Assembly: GCA_000231825.2 (NCBI GenBank)
Contig: JH720295.1
Span: forward strand, 1,816,352 to 1,880,351
DNA from: Tetrahymena elliotti 4EA
Lineage: Eukaryota > Ciliophora > Oligohymenophorea > Hymenostomatida > Tetrahymenidae
Length of the DNA: 64,000 bases
Reading direction: 5' to 3'
Below, in pieces: positions 26,695 through 40,486 of this stretch (the first letter of the stretch is position 1; each line of letters opens with the position of its first letter). A program made the translations under genes and the position numbers. Below the pieces are notes generated by a model. The model did not search any database and was not told where the DNA came from. It saw nothing but the letters and a program-made list of their open reading frames with translations.

Positions 26695-27348
26695 ATGGAA
26701 TAATAAAACTAAAATGATCTAAAATATAATTAACTAGAATTAAGTTCTTATTAATCTTTTTAATAAGTTTAAAATGATTTTTATATTTCATAAATTGACT
26801 CAAATGCTAATCTTGAACAAAATTAAACAAATTAGTCACTTGAAAATTGCTTTTAAGAACTTGTTCAATCAATATGTATCAATTTTTTTCAAGAATTTCT
26901 TTATTCTCCAGTAGGTATATTTTGTGCTGTTGGAATTTGCTGTACTTATTATAAAAGTACAATATCTTTCATCATATCTTTATTTTTTGGTTTTATTTTC
27001 TACTTTTTCTCCAGAAATCCTGAAAAATATAACAGTTGTAGCAATGAAACTTTTAGAAGATGGAGTCTAGCTCTTAGTATTATTTTATTTTCAAAATGCT
27101 TAGCTAAGATCACTAAAGCATTAGAATAAAAATTTTTAGGTACTAAATATATTTCATCTATTTTGGATCTTCTTTCAGAGATAGGTTGCTGTATTTGCTT
27201 GATAGGTTTAACTTTTAGTATCTCTAGTGATTGTGGTTCACTTTATGTATTAGCTTTGATTTTCTGTGGATCTTTATACACATTTTTCTTTTTTGTTATA
27301 GTTTACTTAATAGTTATAAAAAAAAATGAACGTACTTAAGATGTATGA
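26695..27348 (+). CDS. C1: small multi-span membrane protein
   Basis: A single uninterrupted reading frame, ATG 26695-26697 to TGA 27346-27348, 217 residues with TAA/TAG as Gln. The N-terminal 60 residues are Gln/Asn-rich and soluble. About four hydrophobic spans follow: around SPVGIFCAVGICC, IISLFFGFIFYFF, SLALSIILFSKCL and the pair LSEIGCCICLIGLTF / LALIFCGSLYT. The loop SRNPEKYNSCSNE lies between spans two and three. The paralogue C2 (41322) shares the layout and the strongly conserved segment FLSEIGCC.CLIGLTFS. Cysteines cluster at span ends. I do not recognise the family. It sits between the two LRR twins J1 and J2. Confidence 0.85.
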
Positions 27349-27761
27349 TATTAATTTAGTTTATTCATATTATGAATCCTTGTTTAAATATTAAAAATTT
27401 TTTCCATAATTCTCTTTAAGATTTCAATATTATTAAAATAAATATAAATACTAATATTCAGAAATTATTTTTCATCACTGTATTTATTTTATTTTGAAAA
27501 TTAAAATTATTTTTAATCATTTTGTAAATTTGTTCTAATATTAAATTTGTTTAAAATCTTTTTTTCTTATTTGGATTTTACAAAATTAAAAAATAACATA
27601 TATATTAAATATCTATTTTTATATTAAAATTAAGTATGAATATGTGATCTTTAATTAAGCATAATTAATATCCAACTGTTAATTAATTAATTTATTAACT
27701 CTTTTGACTAAAAAATAAACTTAAATAAGAAAATAGATACTATTTAAAAAAATAAAATTAA
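27349..27761. other. Spacer, start of the second J duplication unit
   Basis: Bases from about 27650 resemble 23700-23826 upstream of J1, so the duplication that made J1 and J2 includes part of the 5' flank. No gene is seen. Confidence 0.45.
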
Positions 27762-29719
27762 ATGATAAATATTAAATAAGTAAGAGACTTAAAAAATGTA
27801 AAATGTTTTATTTATTAGCAAAATGAACATTTTTTATATTTTAAAAAAAGCCTATAATCTCATCTATTTCTTCTAGTATTAGGGCAGATATAGATATCAG
27901 GTGATACATATTATTACTTAAATAGCTTTAAAAAATAGAAAAACCATTTTTAACAAAATTAAATTATTATTTTCATAAATTTATTTTTTAACTTAAAAAT
28001 TTTTTTAATAAATTAAAGCTCAAAAAAAATAGAGGCTGATGTAATATCAGATTTAAGTTCTTTTTTAGCAAATTGCATCAAGCTTGAAGTTTTATTTCTA
28101 AATCTGAGGTAATAAAATATTAATTTCATTTGAATATTTTATCTAGAAAAAATAAAAATGTTTTTGTTTTTATGAAAGAGAGATTAATTTTAAAACATTG
28201 TTGATCTCAATAAAATTTTCCCATATAATAAAGATGGACTTAATTTAGAGATGAGTATGGATAAATCTTAGCTTAAGGATTAGCTAAATGCAATAATCTG
28301 AAACATTTATAGATATTATTAAGGTATAAATATCTTTGATTTATTAGCATTTTATTTCAATATTTTCAATTAAAATGCTGGTAGAAATAAAATATTTTTT
28401 TATAATTTTAAAAGCCGAAATTATGTTAACAATGAATGTGTTTTAAAAATTTGCTTGAGCTTAGAAAAATATGTTAATCTTTCAACTTTGAGATTGAATT
28501 TTGAGTAATAATTTCCTCATTTTATCTTAATTTAGAAGAATGTTTATAAACTAAATAAGCTAAAATTTAATTGGAGACTAAGGAGTATTAAGCTTGGGTT
28601 CTTGTTTAAAGAACTGCCATAATCTTTCTTGTTTGGAACTTGATTTCTCGTAAAATTTAAAATTCAAATTAATTTTTGTCTTTTTATTTCATTAAAAAAT
28701 ACAAGAATCTTCTTGTATTATTAAGTGAATTAGATAATAAATACTTAATTTTTTCATTTATTAAAAATCTAAAACATTAATTTAATAATAGGTAGAATTC
28801 TCTCAAAGACTTTCTTTTATTAGATTTATTATCTTCCTTAGTAAAATGTATAAAACTCAAAAGTTTGAAGTTAATTTTTTCGTACAAAAATTTTTTTTAA
28901 TTTTGAAATTACAGTTTTTGTAATTGATTTTTACTTCATATTTTTTTATATCTTAGTAAACTTTAAATTATTTAAATAAAAAAGGGATAATTAAATTTAG
29001 GATAAAATGTCATCAAATTCAATTTCTACCTCATTTAAATTTGTTAATCTTACAGATTTATTTCTATACTTTGAGTAAAAAATAATTTTTTATTTTCTTA
29101 GTTACTAATTAAATCTACAATAGTGGGAACTATATCGGAGATTAATATGTATAAGATCTTGGTTATATGTTATAAAGCTGCTTCCATCTTAAAATTTTGA
29201 CTTTATGGCTAAAGTAAACTTTATTTTAATTTACAAGTTAAATGTTAGATTATTAGATATCTATTTCTCACAAGTAGTTATTTGATTGTCAAATTTAAGA
29301 TAATACTTTGCTTCATTTGATAACTTTAAAATATAAATGTAAAAAATAATAGTAAAAATAAAATTAGTGATTTAGGAGCTTAGAATTTGGTTTAATATCT
29401 TTAATACTGCCCTGATATCTAAATATTAACATTTTAGATTAGGTAATTAACAGTAAATTTAATTTGTATACACTCATTTGCCAGTTTCTATTGATTCCAT
29501 TAATCAACAATCTATACTTTTTTTTTTAATTATTCAAACATCAACATTTTTATTTTTCTTAATTAAATTGTTATTTTTAATTTTATCCAGTATATTTTCT
29601 TACAAATTTATTTTTATCATTTTAAAAGAAATAATGAAGTTAATCATAGCAAAAATGGAAAGACAATTAGAAAAATTTCTAAATTAAAAAGATTAGTTTC
29701 AAAAGTAATTTCTTTTTGA
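27762..29719 (+). CDS. LRR gene J2
   Basis: LRR exons near 28022-28115, 28250-28325, 28430-28507, 28570-28652, 28795-28882, 29129-29218, 29357-29440 and 29627-29719. Clean repeats include SLGSCLKNC-type and SGNYIGDQYVQDLGY followed by LTLWLK. The donor after the fourth LRR exon is GT (mutated in J1), and the final exon ends KLKRLVSKVISF before TGA 29717-29719. The array is RNI-like, with introns after codon base 2. The likely start is ATG 27762 (MINIKQVRDLKN), but the exon linking it to the first repeat is not settled. It converges on gene B, whose 3' end is 264 bases away. Probably an LRR interaction protein of the same family as I1-I3, H and M. Confidence 0.65.
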
Positions 29720-29982
29720 ACATCAATATACTCTAATTGTATGAAATAATAGATAAAATGTGAAAAATATAAATAATATTAAAAAATAAAAAAAATATTA
29801 TTTTATCTAAATAATATTTATTTTACTAAACAATAAGTATGTTAAAAAAATTTTAGATTTTACATTACTTCACAAAAAAAAAAACAAACTAAAACTCAAA
29901 AAAAATTTAAATTCCTAAAGTGATTAATTATATAAATTAATATAAATTAAATATCTTTAAAAATTATTTTTTTATAAATTCA

Positions 29983-32900
29983 TCAATTTTTTTAATTTAG
30001 TGTTATATCTTATGTAATCGTTTCATCTTTAGAAATATTTGAATGATTCTTTTTAAAAAAGCCTATTTTTAGTAAATATATTTTTTAATTTAAATTATGA
30101 TTTTAATAATTTTACAGGGGCTTTCTTTAGTTGTTTTTGTATAATAAAATAACTTTTAAAAGAATTGGTTGCTCGAAGTTTATGATTAGATTTACTCTGA
30201 TATATTAAGTATACTTCCTTTCGAAGATATCTCTAAAGGAATGAACTCACTTTTTTGCTACCTCTAATTCTACGAATTAAAATCATAACTTTAAAATACA
30301 TAATTTTATCTGCTTTTAGATAATATTTTCATTTTAGCAATAATTGATCTTAATTTAATTAGTGATTTAATTCTATTTTTATTTTATATATTAATATTTT
30401 CAAATCTTTTTGGATATTTAACTTTCAGTTAAAATATCATTTCTTAAATAAAATTTCTTTCTAGCTTATCTCTAGATATATTAATTGGGATTAAGGAAAT
30501 TATTAATGAAAAAATGAACAGAAAGTTGGAAAAGATAATAATTATCAGCAGTATCAATTCAAAGGTCAAATTGCTATTGTTTATACTTTAGTAGATAAAT
30601 GCTAAATTCAGTGAGAGAGAGCATAATAGGATTTACTTTGACAATAGAATATTGAATTTTTATACTATATAAGGCTTCGATTTAAAGATAAAAAATAATT
30701 TTAAAATAATTACTAAGTTTAGTAATCCAACCTTTATTTAAGAATTAAAAAATGATTTAAAATACTTTTTAAATGAATTCAATAAATTTACTCTTATAAA
30801 ATCAGCTTACTAAAACAGTATAGAAATCAAAATTAAAACTGTTTTATAAATTAGCATTCCAAATTCCCAAAAGAAAAATTTATCTTTCAAACCAGCAAAA
30901 ATGTATGAGTATTTAATTTCTATAAAAATTGACCAATTTTACTATTTTCCTTTTCTTATTTTATAAAATAGCCATATGGGTACAAGTAAAGTCCATAGAA
31001 TCAATATAGGTAAGCTATAGTAATAAATGTATGGTAAATGCTATTCAGGATCATAGCATTTTATTTAAACATCTAAATCTAAATATTTTTGATCACCAAT
31101 TTGTAAACAGTTGATCGATCTGCTAAATAACACAATCACCATATTGAAAAAATAAAAGTATAAAAAAATGCATGACGTTGTAAAATATTTAAGGAAAATA
31201 TTATTCTTTCTTGACACTTAGTAAATAATTCCAACAAAAGCATACAAAACTATAAATGAAGCAGGTAAGGCAAAAGACCATAAAGACTGATAAACCCATA
31301 ATGGCTGTAAATTTAAATATTTAGAAAAAAGGCAATCTAAAGATTTACTAGTTACTCTCAAAGAATTTCCAGAAACTTGAACAGATACTTTTAGTTAATC
31401 TGGTAAAGAATTTAAAAATGAAGTCAATAAAGATATCATTTAAAAATGTTCTGTAAGTATTTTAGAGACTACTTATGGTTTATCTGATTAAAACACTATT
31501 TTTAATTTAAAAATAAAATAAATTTTTAAAAATGTAAAAGTATTTATTACGTGAGGATCCTAAAAATAGCATTCCAGACCTTTTTATAAAATGGCCAACA
31601 AGCTTAGCTTACAATTTACTTATAATTTTTTTTTGTATTATAATAATATACAAAAATATTATTATAAACATCAGAAAATTTTAAATAATAATTTGAAAAA
31701 AGCTTTCTGTACATTAGTAACACTTTCCACTTTGAATCATTTCAGCATAGCTTTGTCCCCATATTTTCCCATAAATATCACAAGAATGGCAAAGAGGGCC
31801 AATATATCCTTTTCTGCAATTGAACTATTTTTTAAATTTAATTAAGCACCTTTGAATAAATTAGATTATTAAAAGAAAAATCTTTAATTTTTTCAAAAAG
31901 ATTATTATAAATAATAAATAACTTAATAAATTTTGATATAAAAAAGTAACCACCCTAAAAATTTATTGAAAAAAGAAAAAATTGACTTTTATTTAAATCG
32001 TACAAACTAACTAATGGCTGAATTTTAGAAAATTTTTTCCGTGAACCCCCCCTTAGAGCCTATTAAGACAAAGTAGTATTTAGTTGTTGCTAAGAAGAAA
32101 CAAAAAAAGAATAAATGAAATTTTGAATCAACTTTTAGATAATTATTTTGAATTTTTGATGGATTTTTTAATAAAAAAACATTTTAAGATTTTTTTGGGC
32201 AATTAAGAAATAAAAGGATTATTTATTAATAAAAAAATAACCCAATAAATAATTTTTAAGAATTTACTTTAGAAGAAGGATCTTAAGCTTAGCATGCATC
32301 TGGGTTCTAATCACAAAATACAATTTTATCTGTAAACTCATTTTCTTTCCAGTAACCATTTTTAATTAAAATAGATGATCCGAAGCATTTAGTTGCTTAT
32401 TAAGGGCATATCTTACATTCAGTATCTTTAACATTCAAAGAATATTTTCCATCGGTACACTGATCACATATTATTGAGTTACCTTATTTCTTTACAATAT
32501 CTCCTATCTAACATTCTATAAAATTGAGTGTAATATTTTTACAAAGGTAGCTTTATCTTAAGAATATTTATCCTCTAGAATCTAAAAGTTAGGGAAAAGT
32601 ATTTGAAATTATTTAAATTTGAATATTGCTTGATGGTTTGTAGAGAATTTAGGTATTTAAATTAAATCCTTAATTTATGAACTGCTTTGATTAAATTTAT
32701 CCTATACATTATATTTGCAAATCTGTTTGATTCCATTTTAAAGAAACACTTATTTGCTAAATAATAGCCTAAACATCACTACTACTTTATTTTTATAATT
32801 CTTCTGTCATAATTTCTAAAGAAATAGGATTATTTTCTTCATCAAGTAATTATATATTTTTAAACTAAATTGAATTTCCACTTTTAAATAATTTTATTTG

Positions 32901-35900
32901 TATTTCTTAATTTTCATGATAATGTATACTTCCACTAGAAACTTCTATATCTTCTAAGTTTACACCTATATTTCTCAGTGTAGAGCCGAAATTCTTGCCA
33001 TAAATTTTTGCAAAATTATTTTGAATGGTATTATTTTTGTTAATTCCTTTTTGAAAATCAATAATAAAATCAGGAACAACTTAAGAATAAAAAATTCCTC
33101 CTCCAATGAGAGCTAAATTTTAAGTAATATATGAATTTTCAATATCTAAATTAACATTTTATATATTAATTGCTCCACCTGTTGAAAGCTATGCTGAATT
33201 ATCTATAAATTTACTATTAGTAATCATTAATGTTCCATATGACAAGCTATTAATCATATTTATAGCTCCTCCATTAAGCTTCAAGCATTTATTATTTTAG
33301 AATTAAGAGTTTTTAACTATTATTAAGATGCTATCTTATACAAATATTGATCCTCCTAATCCATTTTTATTTGTATTATTTTTAAACTGACTATTATCAA
33401 TTGTAACAAGACTACTTTAACCAATTAGTACTAATGAAGAGTATGTATTCTCTTCTAATATATTATTTTCTAAAGTAATATTTTCAAATAAAATTATAAC
33501 AACATTTAAAATTTCAATTAATTAGTATTTATTAGTAAAATTAGTAAAATTTGAATCTTTTATTGATAAATTTCCTGATGTTGTAAGTTAAGATACAGAT
33601 AATGCTGATATTATGCTATCTGAAAAAAACAAATTGGATAGTATGCTTTCATACATAAATTAGATTTAAATTATTTTATTATTTTCTGAGTCTTTTGACT
33701 AATATTTTTCAATTAAAGATGTTATATTTTAGAAGTGGAATTTATTTATCATGATGTCCAAGCAAACTATTTCTAAAAAGATTTTTTATATGATTAAATT
33801 TTATGCTGTAACATTAACTAAATTGATAGTATTAGCCTATGAAAAAAGGTAAACTGCAGTTGAATTCATCAAATTTAAGTCATATATTTCCAGTTATTTA
33901 CACACGATTGATTAATTTTCTAGCCCTAATGTATAAATTCCTATTAATTTAATGAAGTTTGATTAGTTTAAGTTTATTCCTTATACTAATATCATTTTAG
34001 AGCCAAAAACAGATATTACTTGAGTACTATTTATTTAATTAAGAGTAATATTTTTTATTTTTAAATTTGTTGACTAAAAAACACTCATCAAATAGATATC
34101 AGAAGAATTATCTAATTAAATTTCATCTATCTCTACACTTTCATTATTATCTATAGAAAAAACATTGATATATCTGACATTCTAAATTTTTATTTTCTTT
34201 ATCTATATATTTTTATTATTTCTCATGACAAATATATTTTATGACTTTGTGTTTTCTATTAGCATCTCCTCAATTACAACTAGCTAGCAATTCTAAATTA
34301 TTATTTAACCAGATATAGAACTATCCTAATCAATGATGACATTTTAAAAGACTACTTATTCTAAAAATGATAAAACTAACTAATTATTAATATTCAATCT
34401 CACATTAAACATTTAAAAGTAATTCATTTCTTGAAATGTATTTAGGGTAATTCTGTCTTAAATTAATAAGTTCATATTTTTAATGTAAAAATTTTTAATT
34501 TAATTAGAATAAAATTCTTAATCAAGCCAACATATTTTAGAATTCTAAAACTAACCTTCGCTAATTAAAGTAATGTTAGCATCAAAATTTAAATTACTTG
34601 ATTAATTAAAATTTACACTTTAAAGACATTACCCATCTTAGTATTCAATTTAGATATGAGATAGTTTTTGATTAAAATCATGTACTGAAGACAAAGTTTA
34701 ATTTAATGCAAGACGATTATAAATGTTTTCTGATTTTCTATTTTATTATTAAATATTAATAAAACAAATCTAATTTTATTCTAAAGGTATTGTTAAATAG
34801 TTTATTTATTCATATGACGAAAGCAATACCTCCAAATAAACTTATTAATTATAATCTTAAGAGATTTATTTTCTAATAAGCATTTAAAAGCTTTATTATA
34901 TTTCATAAATTAGCTCATAATCTTCTTTGAAATTCATTTTAATTATCGAAAATGTATTTTTTGATATGATCACAAAATAATTATTATATTTAATATTTAT
35001 GAAATTTATTACTTCTTGTATTCCTTTTTTTATTGACGGAAATTATTAAACAAAACTAAGTCCATTATATATTATTATATCATTTGGACAAATAGAATAA
35101 ACAAAATCATCATCATATGCTATTTTTGCTTACTTGATGCATCCATTTTAAATCTCTGTAAGGGATGTTAATTAGTAATTTAATACTAATGTTATACCAA
35201 TATTGTTAACAACATATATTAACTATCTAAAAGGATCATTAACCAAATTAGTTATCATCTAACTTTTTATTAGTTTTTTAGCTATAAAAGCCTTTGTTTC
35301 AAGATCGACAATATGTATTTCAAAATTATTGTCTAGAATTATAACTACACAAAGTAATTTTAATTCATTTTTTTTTGGATCATTCATATTATATCTGTCT
35401 TCATTTTAAAATGGAATATTCCATAGATTGCTTTGAAAATCTTAAAAGTATTTTGTTTGCAGTTTCATAACAAATTTGATTTAACATTCATTTTAAATTT
35501 CTAAATTAAAAATATTTTTTTATATTAAATTATATACTTCTATCATGTTAGGCGAAATAAGCACAACATAGTTGCTAAAAATCATAGTTTAGGTTATATT
35601 CGTTGAAGTTATATTTGATAAATATTTTTATTCAAGAGGAGTTTTTTACAGGTCAACCTAGAATAATATTGAACTTCCTTCATTAAATATAATTATCTTT
35701 TAACTTTATGAATCATAAAAGTAGTTATCTGGATATGAATACAGTTCAATACTCTGGATTAAAACTAAAATATCATTATCAGTATCTATCTAAATAATAT
35801 TTAATTGATTAAATACTTGATAAATAAATTTGAATTATGCCATTAATATTAACTAAGTAAAATAAGGATAGATATTTAAAGGACTAGGACCAAAAATTAA

Positions 35901-38900
35901 GGAATCAGTAAGCTGAGTTTCTTTAAAAAGATTTAAAGAAAGATTAACAGTGCTATAAAAAACCTAGTACTCATCAATGAAGATCATATTTTAAATACTT
36001 TAATATTAAAATAAATTAGTTTCAGTTGTATATAAAACCTCAGTTAAATCAAAAGATATTATAGATGTTTTGGTTTTTACAATAAGAATAGATAACTAAG
36101 AATTTATAAACATTTATTTAATAGGACTTGAGCTAAAATCTTTTATGGAAATGGTTTCTTAAAATTTCATGCTAGGAAATTAAAACGCTGAAATAAAATA
36201 AGGTTAGTATATAAACAGCATATTTTTTAATTCATCCATAAATATACCTTGAATGTCATTTATTTTTATGTTAAATGTAGTCATATTTTGAGTTAAATAA
36301 TTGCAAAGATAAATTAATGGAGAGCTATCTAAAATTATTATGCTGTGTTAACTTTTGTAGAAATAAGAAGCTTCTTTTTAAAATTGGCTTGAAGTTTGAA
36401 AAGTGTAATATTTAAAATCTCCTGTTGTATTTACAATATTTATTTAATTTGTCTCTCCAGTTATACCTATTAATAAATCATAATCTTTATCAAAGAATAA
36501 TTTTGTAGAATTTATCTTATATTCAAAAATATAGCCATTAAACATGTAACCATTATGATAAAAGTACTGCCATATTGGATCATTAAAAAATACAACTAAG
36601 CCTTCATCCAAGTCAACAATAGGAATACTTTATAAAACATTAATTTACTTCAGAACCTTTTATATTTAAAAAAAATAATATTTTAGCAATTCAAAAAAGT
36701 TTAAAACCTATCTCTATATTTAATAAATTCAGAAATCTGTTATAATTTAAATTCAATTTTAAGAAAAAATTTTAATTTAAAATATAAATATTTTGTTAAA
36801 GATCTAAAAATGAAGAGGGGGTTAGTAAAGTATTTTTTTATGATAATTGTTTTTATTGAATATTAATAATTGCCAAATGTTAAAAATCAAAATAAAATTT
36901 TACTGATTTAAATTATCCTAAATACTATCCATTTTTTAAATCTAACAATATAAGAAAAGGATAGTAAATAGCAATGAAGTTCTGATCACAATTCAAATAA
37001 AATTTTAGAGATAAATATGAATAAAATTGAGTTAAATCTATTTAGAATTAAGAAACTGTTTCTTCTTCATTTATCTAAATTAAAAAAAATAAAATTAATT
37101 ATTTATTTTAAAGAAAATTATTTACATTTAAGACTTAAATCTTTTAATTTTTAGTATGTGTTACTAAAATCTTTTATTAAGGGCAATATTAATATTATAA
37201 GATATCAAAACTCAGATCAATTAATTCCTTTAATTAGGGGTTATTATTGGGATTAAATAAATAAATAGTGGTATTTTTTACACATATAAATTTATGGAAT
37301 TCCCAATCTATTACTATAATTTTCTAAAAGCTTAATTCAAAGTTTATAGCTTCTATTTGTTAAATCCCCTTAATGGCATCATAGAAAATCAAATCATTTG
37401 ATTACAAATCATAAAGAACTATTTTATTGTCTTAAAGTTGTTCATATAAGATTGCTTGGCTATCTTTTATATCTAATACTCTATAAGGTTTATTTAAAAT
37501 ATTAAAAAGCCAATAGGCCCCATTTTTAGATGAAAAACAATAGATTTCAGTTTTATCATCTAATATTACACTACCAAGATATTTATCATACTCAAAAGAG
37601 GTCTTAACAGTTATCATATTTTTTGTATCTATAATTCCTTCTGATTTTTTTACATATTGAGGGCTTTCTATAATGTAAAAATTAAATAACTATTTTGGAT
37701 AAAGCTCTAAATCTGTTTTTTACTATAATGAATAGTATTTCTTTTCTTCCTTATCAAATTTATAAAAATTATTCTAATCATATAAATAAATATATCTATC
37801 ATCATAAATCTACTCTAAGAAAGTTAGTTGCAATTTGGGGTATTATATCCCTAAATCAATAGTAGTGAATGTTAACAAATCAGATGAATATATGAAGACA
37901 GAAGACATATCAAAAACTAATATTTCATTTGTCTTCTTACATACTTAAAAGTGTTATGTTGTTGGATCAGCTACCAAAGTAGCTTAGCTAACTATTTCTT
38001 ATTTACTTAAAGAAAAAGCATAGAAAACTTAGTTTTCGCTCTAAAAATATATCCAATCATCTTAAGTAATTATTGGATAAACATCATTATTTAAAGTCCA
38101 AAAATTAAAATAGAAACTTTATCCAAAATTATATATCTATCTAACTTCTTGTGTTATTAAATCTATTAAAAAAAGAAGATATTCTTGATTTTCATCATAG
38201 TTAATATAAGCTATTTAGATATCGTTTATTATTATAAAATTATATAAGTCAAAATAGTTTTATTAAGTATCATTAATTATAGATTTTTATTTACTTAAAT
38301 CAAATAGTTAAGGAATTTATTATACCACAAGAATTTATAATTTCTCTATATAGTAATATTTGCTATTGTATTGAGCATTGTAGATGTATTAATAAGATAA
38401 AATTTACTATTTGGTATTTAAGTCTATTATGTATTCGTTAACTTCATAATCAATAATTTTGCTCAACAAAACATATTGATTGTTAATATTTACATATTTA
38501 TCGAATTGAGTAAAATTATCTTGCAGATAGAATTCAATAAATTTAGTGTTTATTCCTGGTGTTGTTTAAAAATGAGTGAGATGGTAACTTATTTTCTAAT
38601 AACCAATTTATGAATTGATTAATTTTTAATTTCCATCATAAATATAAAAAGAATTATCATTTTAATTAATTTTAAGCATTTTTTAATTTTAGTTAAGTTA
38701 AAATGCTTCATCATAATAAAGTTTAATTTATTACTAAGGATTTATCAATTTAATTGAGTAATTAGAATTTCCGAAATTGTATTATATTCTGATTTGTGAA
38801 TAGTATGCTTCAAAAATATCTAAAGGTAAAGATAAAAAGATATTAATAGTATCATTTTGCTAAAAGATAACATTTTTAATTGTTGTTAATGAGTTAATTT

Positions 38901-40486
38901 GTTGTAATTTTATCTCTTTAATCAAATTATCTGTAATATTTTATGTATTATTACCTTCTTTGTACTTTAAAATGTAATCTGTAATATTCATAAATATTAA
39001 TTTATCAGATATGCAAACAAGAAATAAAGAGCTAGGATTTTAATTTTCATAAAAAGAGATTTGTTAAAAGTTCTTAATAGATAAATGTATTGATATTGTT
39101 TCAGTGACTTAATCCAGTTAATCGTTAAGCCTTTAGATTTCTAATTATTCTTCAGATCGATTCACTAAAAATAAACTGTTTAAAGTAACACTATAAAATA
39201 AGCAATACAATTCAAAAGGTATTTCAATTAATGATACTACTTTTTAGTTAAAATCAATATCTAAGCTTACTTTTGAAAGTAAAAAGCCATTATCATTGTA
39301 TCTTTACTATATTAAAAAATTAACATTTTCTTTTGTTTCAACCAAATATGGTGATACAAATAATGTTTTGTTAACAAATTATAGGGACCTATCATCTTAC
39401 AAGCTAAACACCTTTAATTAATCAAAATTTGAAATAAGAATAAATCATTCAAAAAAAACATAAAGTTACCATATTATTGTCAGCTACTGTTCTTATAAGA
39501 TAAATTGTATGTGTCATATTTTACCATTAAATAAACTTTGTATAAGAAGAAAAATTAACTGATATTTTACTCAGTTTATAGTTGATGACATCATAAATCA
39601 GTAATTCTTAAATCTAAAGAAATCCTAAAAAAACAATCTGATTAACTTTATCAACATAATATATGATTGAATCATACGCTAAATTTGTTGTTTAATTAAA
39701 AACAATATTTAAATTCTTAAAATCCATTACAACTAAACTATTATTTATTGAACAACCTCCATAAGTCCCAACTATAAAATTTTTTTAATTTATTTCTAAT
39801 CCGAAAAGCTCATTCTTTTCCTCTTAGACTTTACTAGAAAATCTTTACAAAACCTAAACAGAGATTACATTTAAATTTTAATCAAATAGCAAGAATGTAC
39901 ATTATTTTGATCTTGCCAAATATTAATTTTCGTTAATTTACTCTATTTAGTAAATAGTTTAATCTAAATGAAGAATGGATTAATCTTTTATTTATATACA
40001 TTAATTTGCTTTTTCGCATATGTGTGTTTTTTCATTCTAGTAATATGAAGTTGGGCAGCTTTGGATGCAATCATTTTTTGTATAAGGACTTAAAATATAA
40101 GCTAATTAGTAGGTGCAAACATCATTTTATAATTAACACTAATTATAAACCTTATTAAGAACTAAATTAGTATCACACTACAGACAAATCTATTTTTAAT
40201 CACAGTTTATGCATCCAGAAACTTAGCATTTTATGCATTTCTAGTTTCCATCATTGATTTCACCTTTTGAGCAGCTTTTTAAACAAGTAGAAGTACTCTA
40301 TGAGCTTTAAAAATAATCGCTATTGCATGTAATACAAGAGTGTTCATGAGTATTATAGCAACCTAAACAACTACTAGGACATTCTAAACACTAATTTTTA
40401 ATTATGTCATAAATTTGATTAATCTTGCATTCTGTTGCAAGAAAGGTTTTCAAATATGAAATAATTAAGAAAAGTAATAAAAGCAT
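29983..40486 (-). CDS. Gene B: giant receptor-like transmembrane protein with Cys-rich and beta-helix regions
   Basis: Exons 40486-39470, 39411-37126, 37074-36904, 36647-32268, 31824-31551, 31495-30116 and 30062-29983 total 9588 bases (3195 residues) with every phase consistent. Order: signal peptide (MLLLLFLIISYLKTFLATEC); furin-like CxxC repeats to about residue 150 (CPSSCLGCYN); a long extracellular part of beta-strand character to about 1800; a right-handed beta-helix-like stretch at about 1800-2410 (IQNNFAKIYGKNFGS); a cysteine-rich juxtamembrane module at about 2550-2650 (CDQCTDGKYSL, NGYWKENEFTDKIVFC, GYIGPLCHSCDIYGKIWGQS); several membrane spans at about 2790-3070; a basic, Ser/Gln-rich tail ending ISKDETITQDITLNQKN before TGA 29983-29985. 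Ciliates have many such proteins, presumed to be surface receptors or adhesins; ligand unknown. The last intron (30063-30115) was inferred because without it the frame runs to 29541, into J2. Confidence 0.85.

Noticed and set aside
29541..29898. Longer 3' end for gene B (TGA at 29541-29543)
   Set aside because: It would run into the last exons of J2 on the other strand, and the added residues are A/T noise. A 53-base intron at 30063-30115 gives a natural end at 29983 with correct phase.
31591..31845. 84-codon open frame on the + strand
   Set aside because: It is antisense to the GYIGPLCHSCD exon of gene B and has no features of its own.
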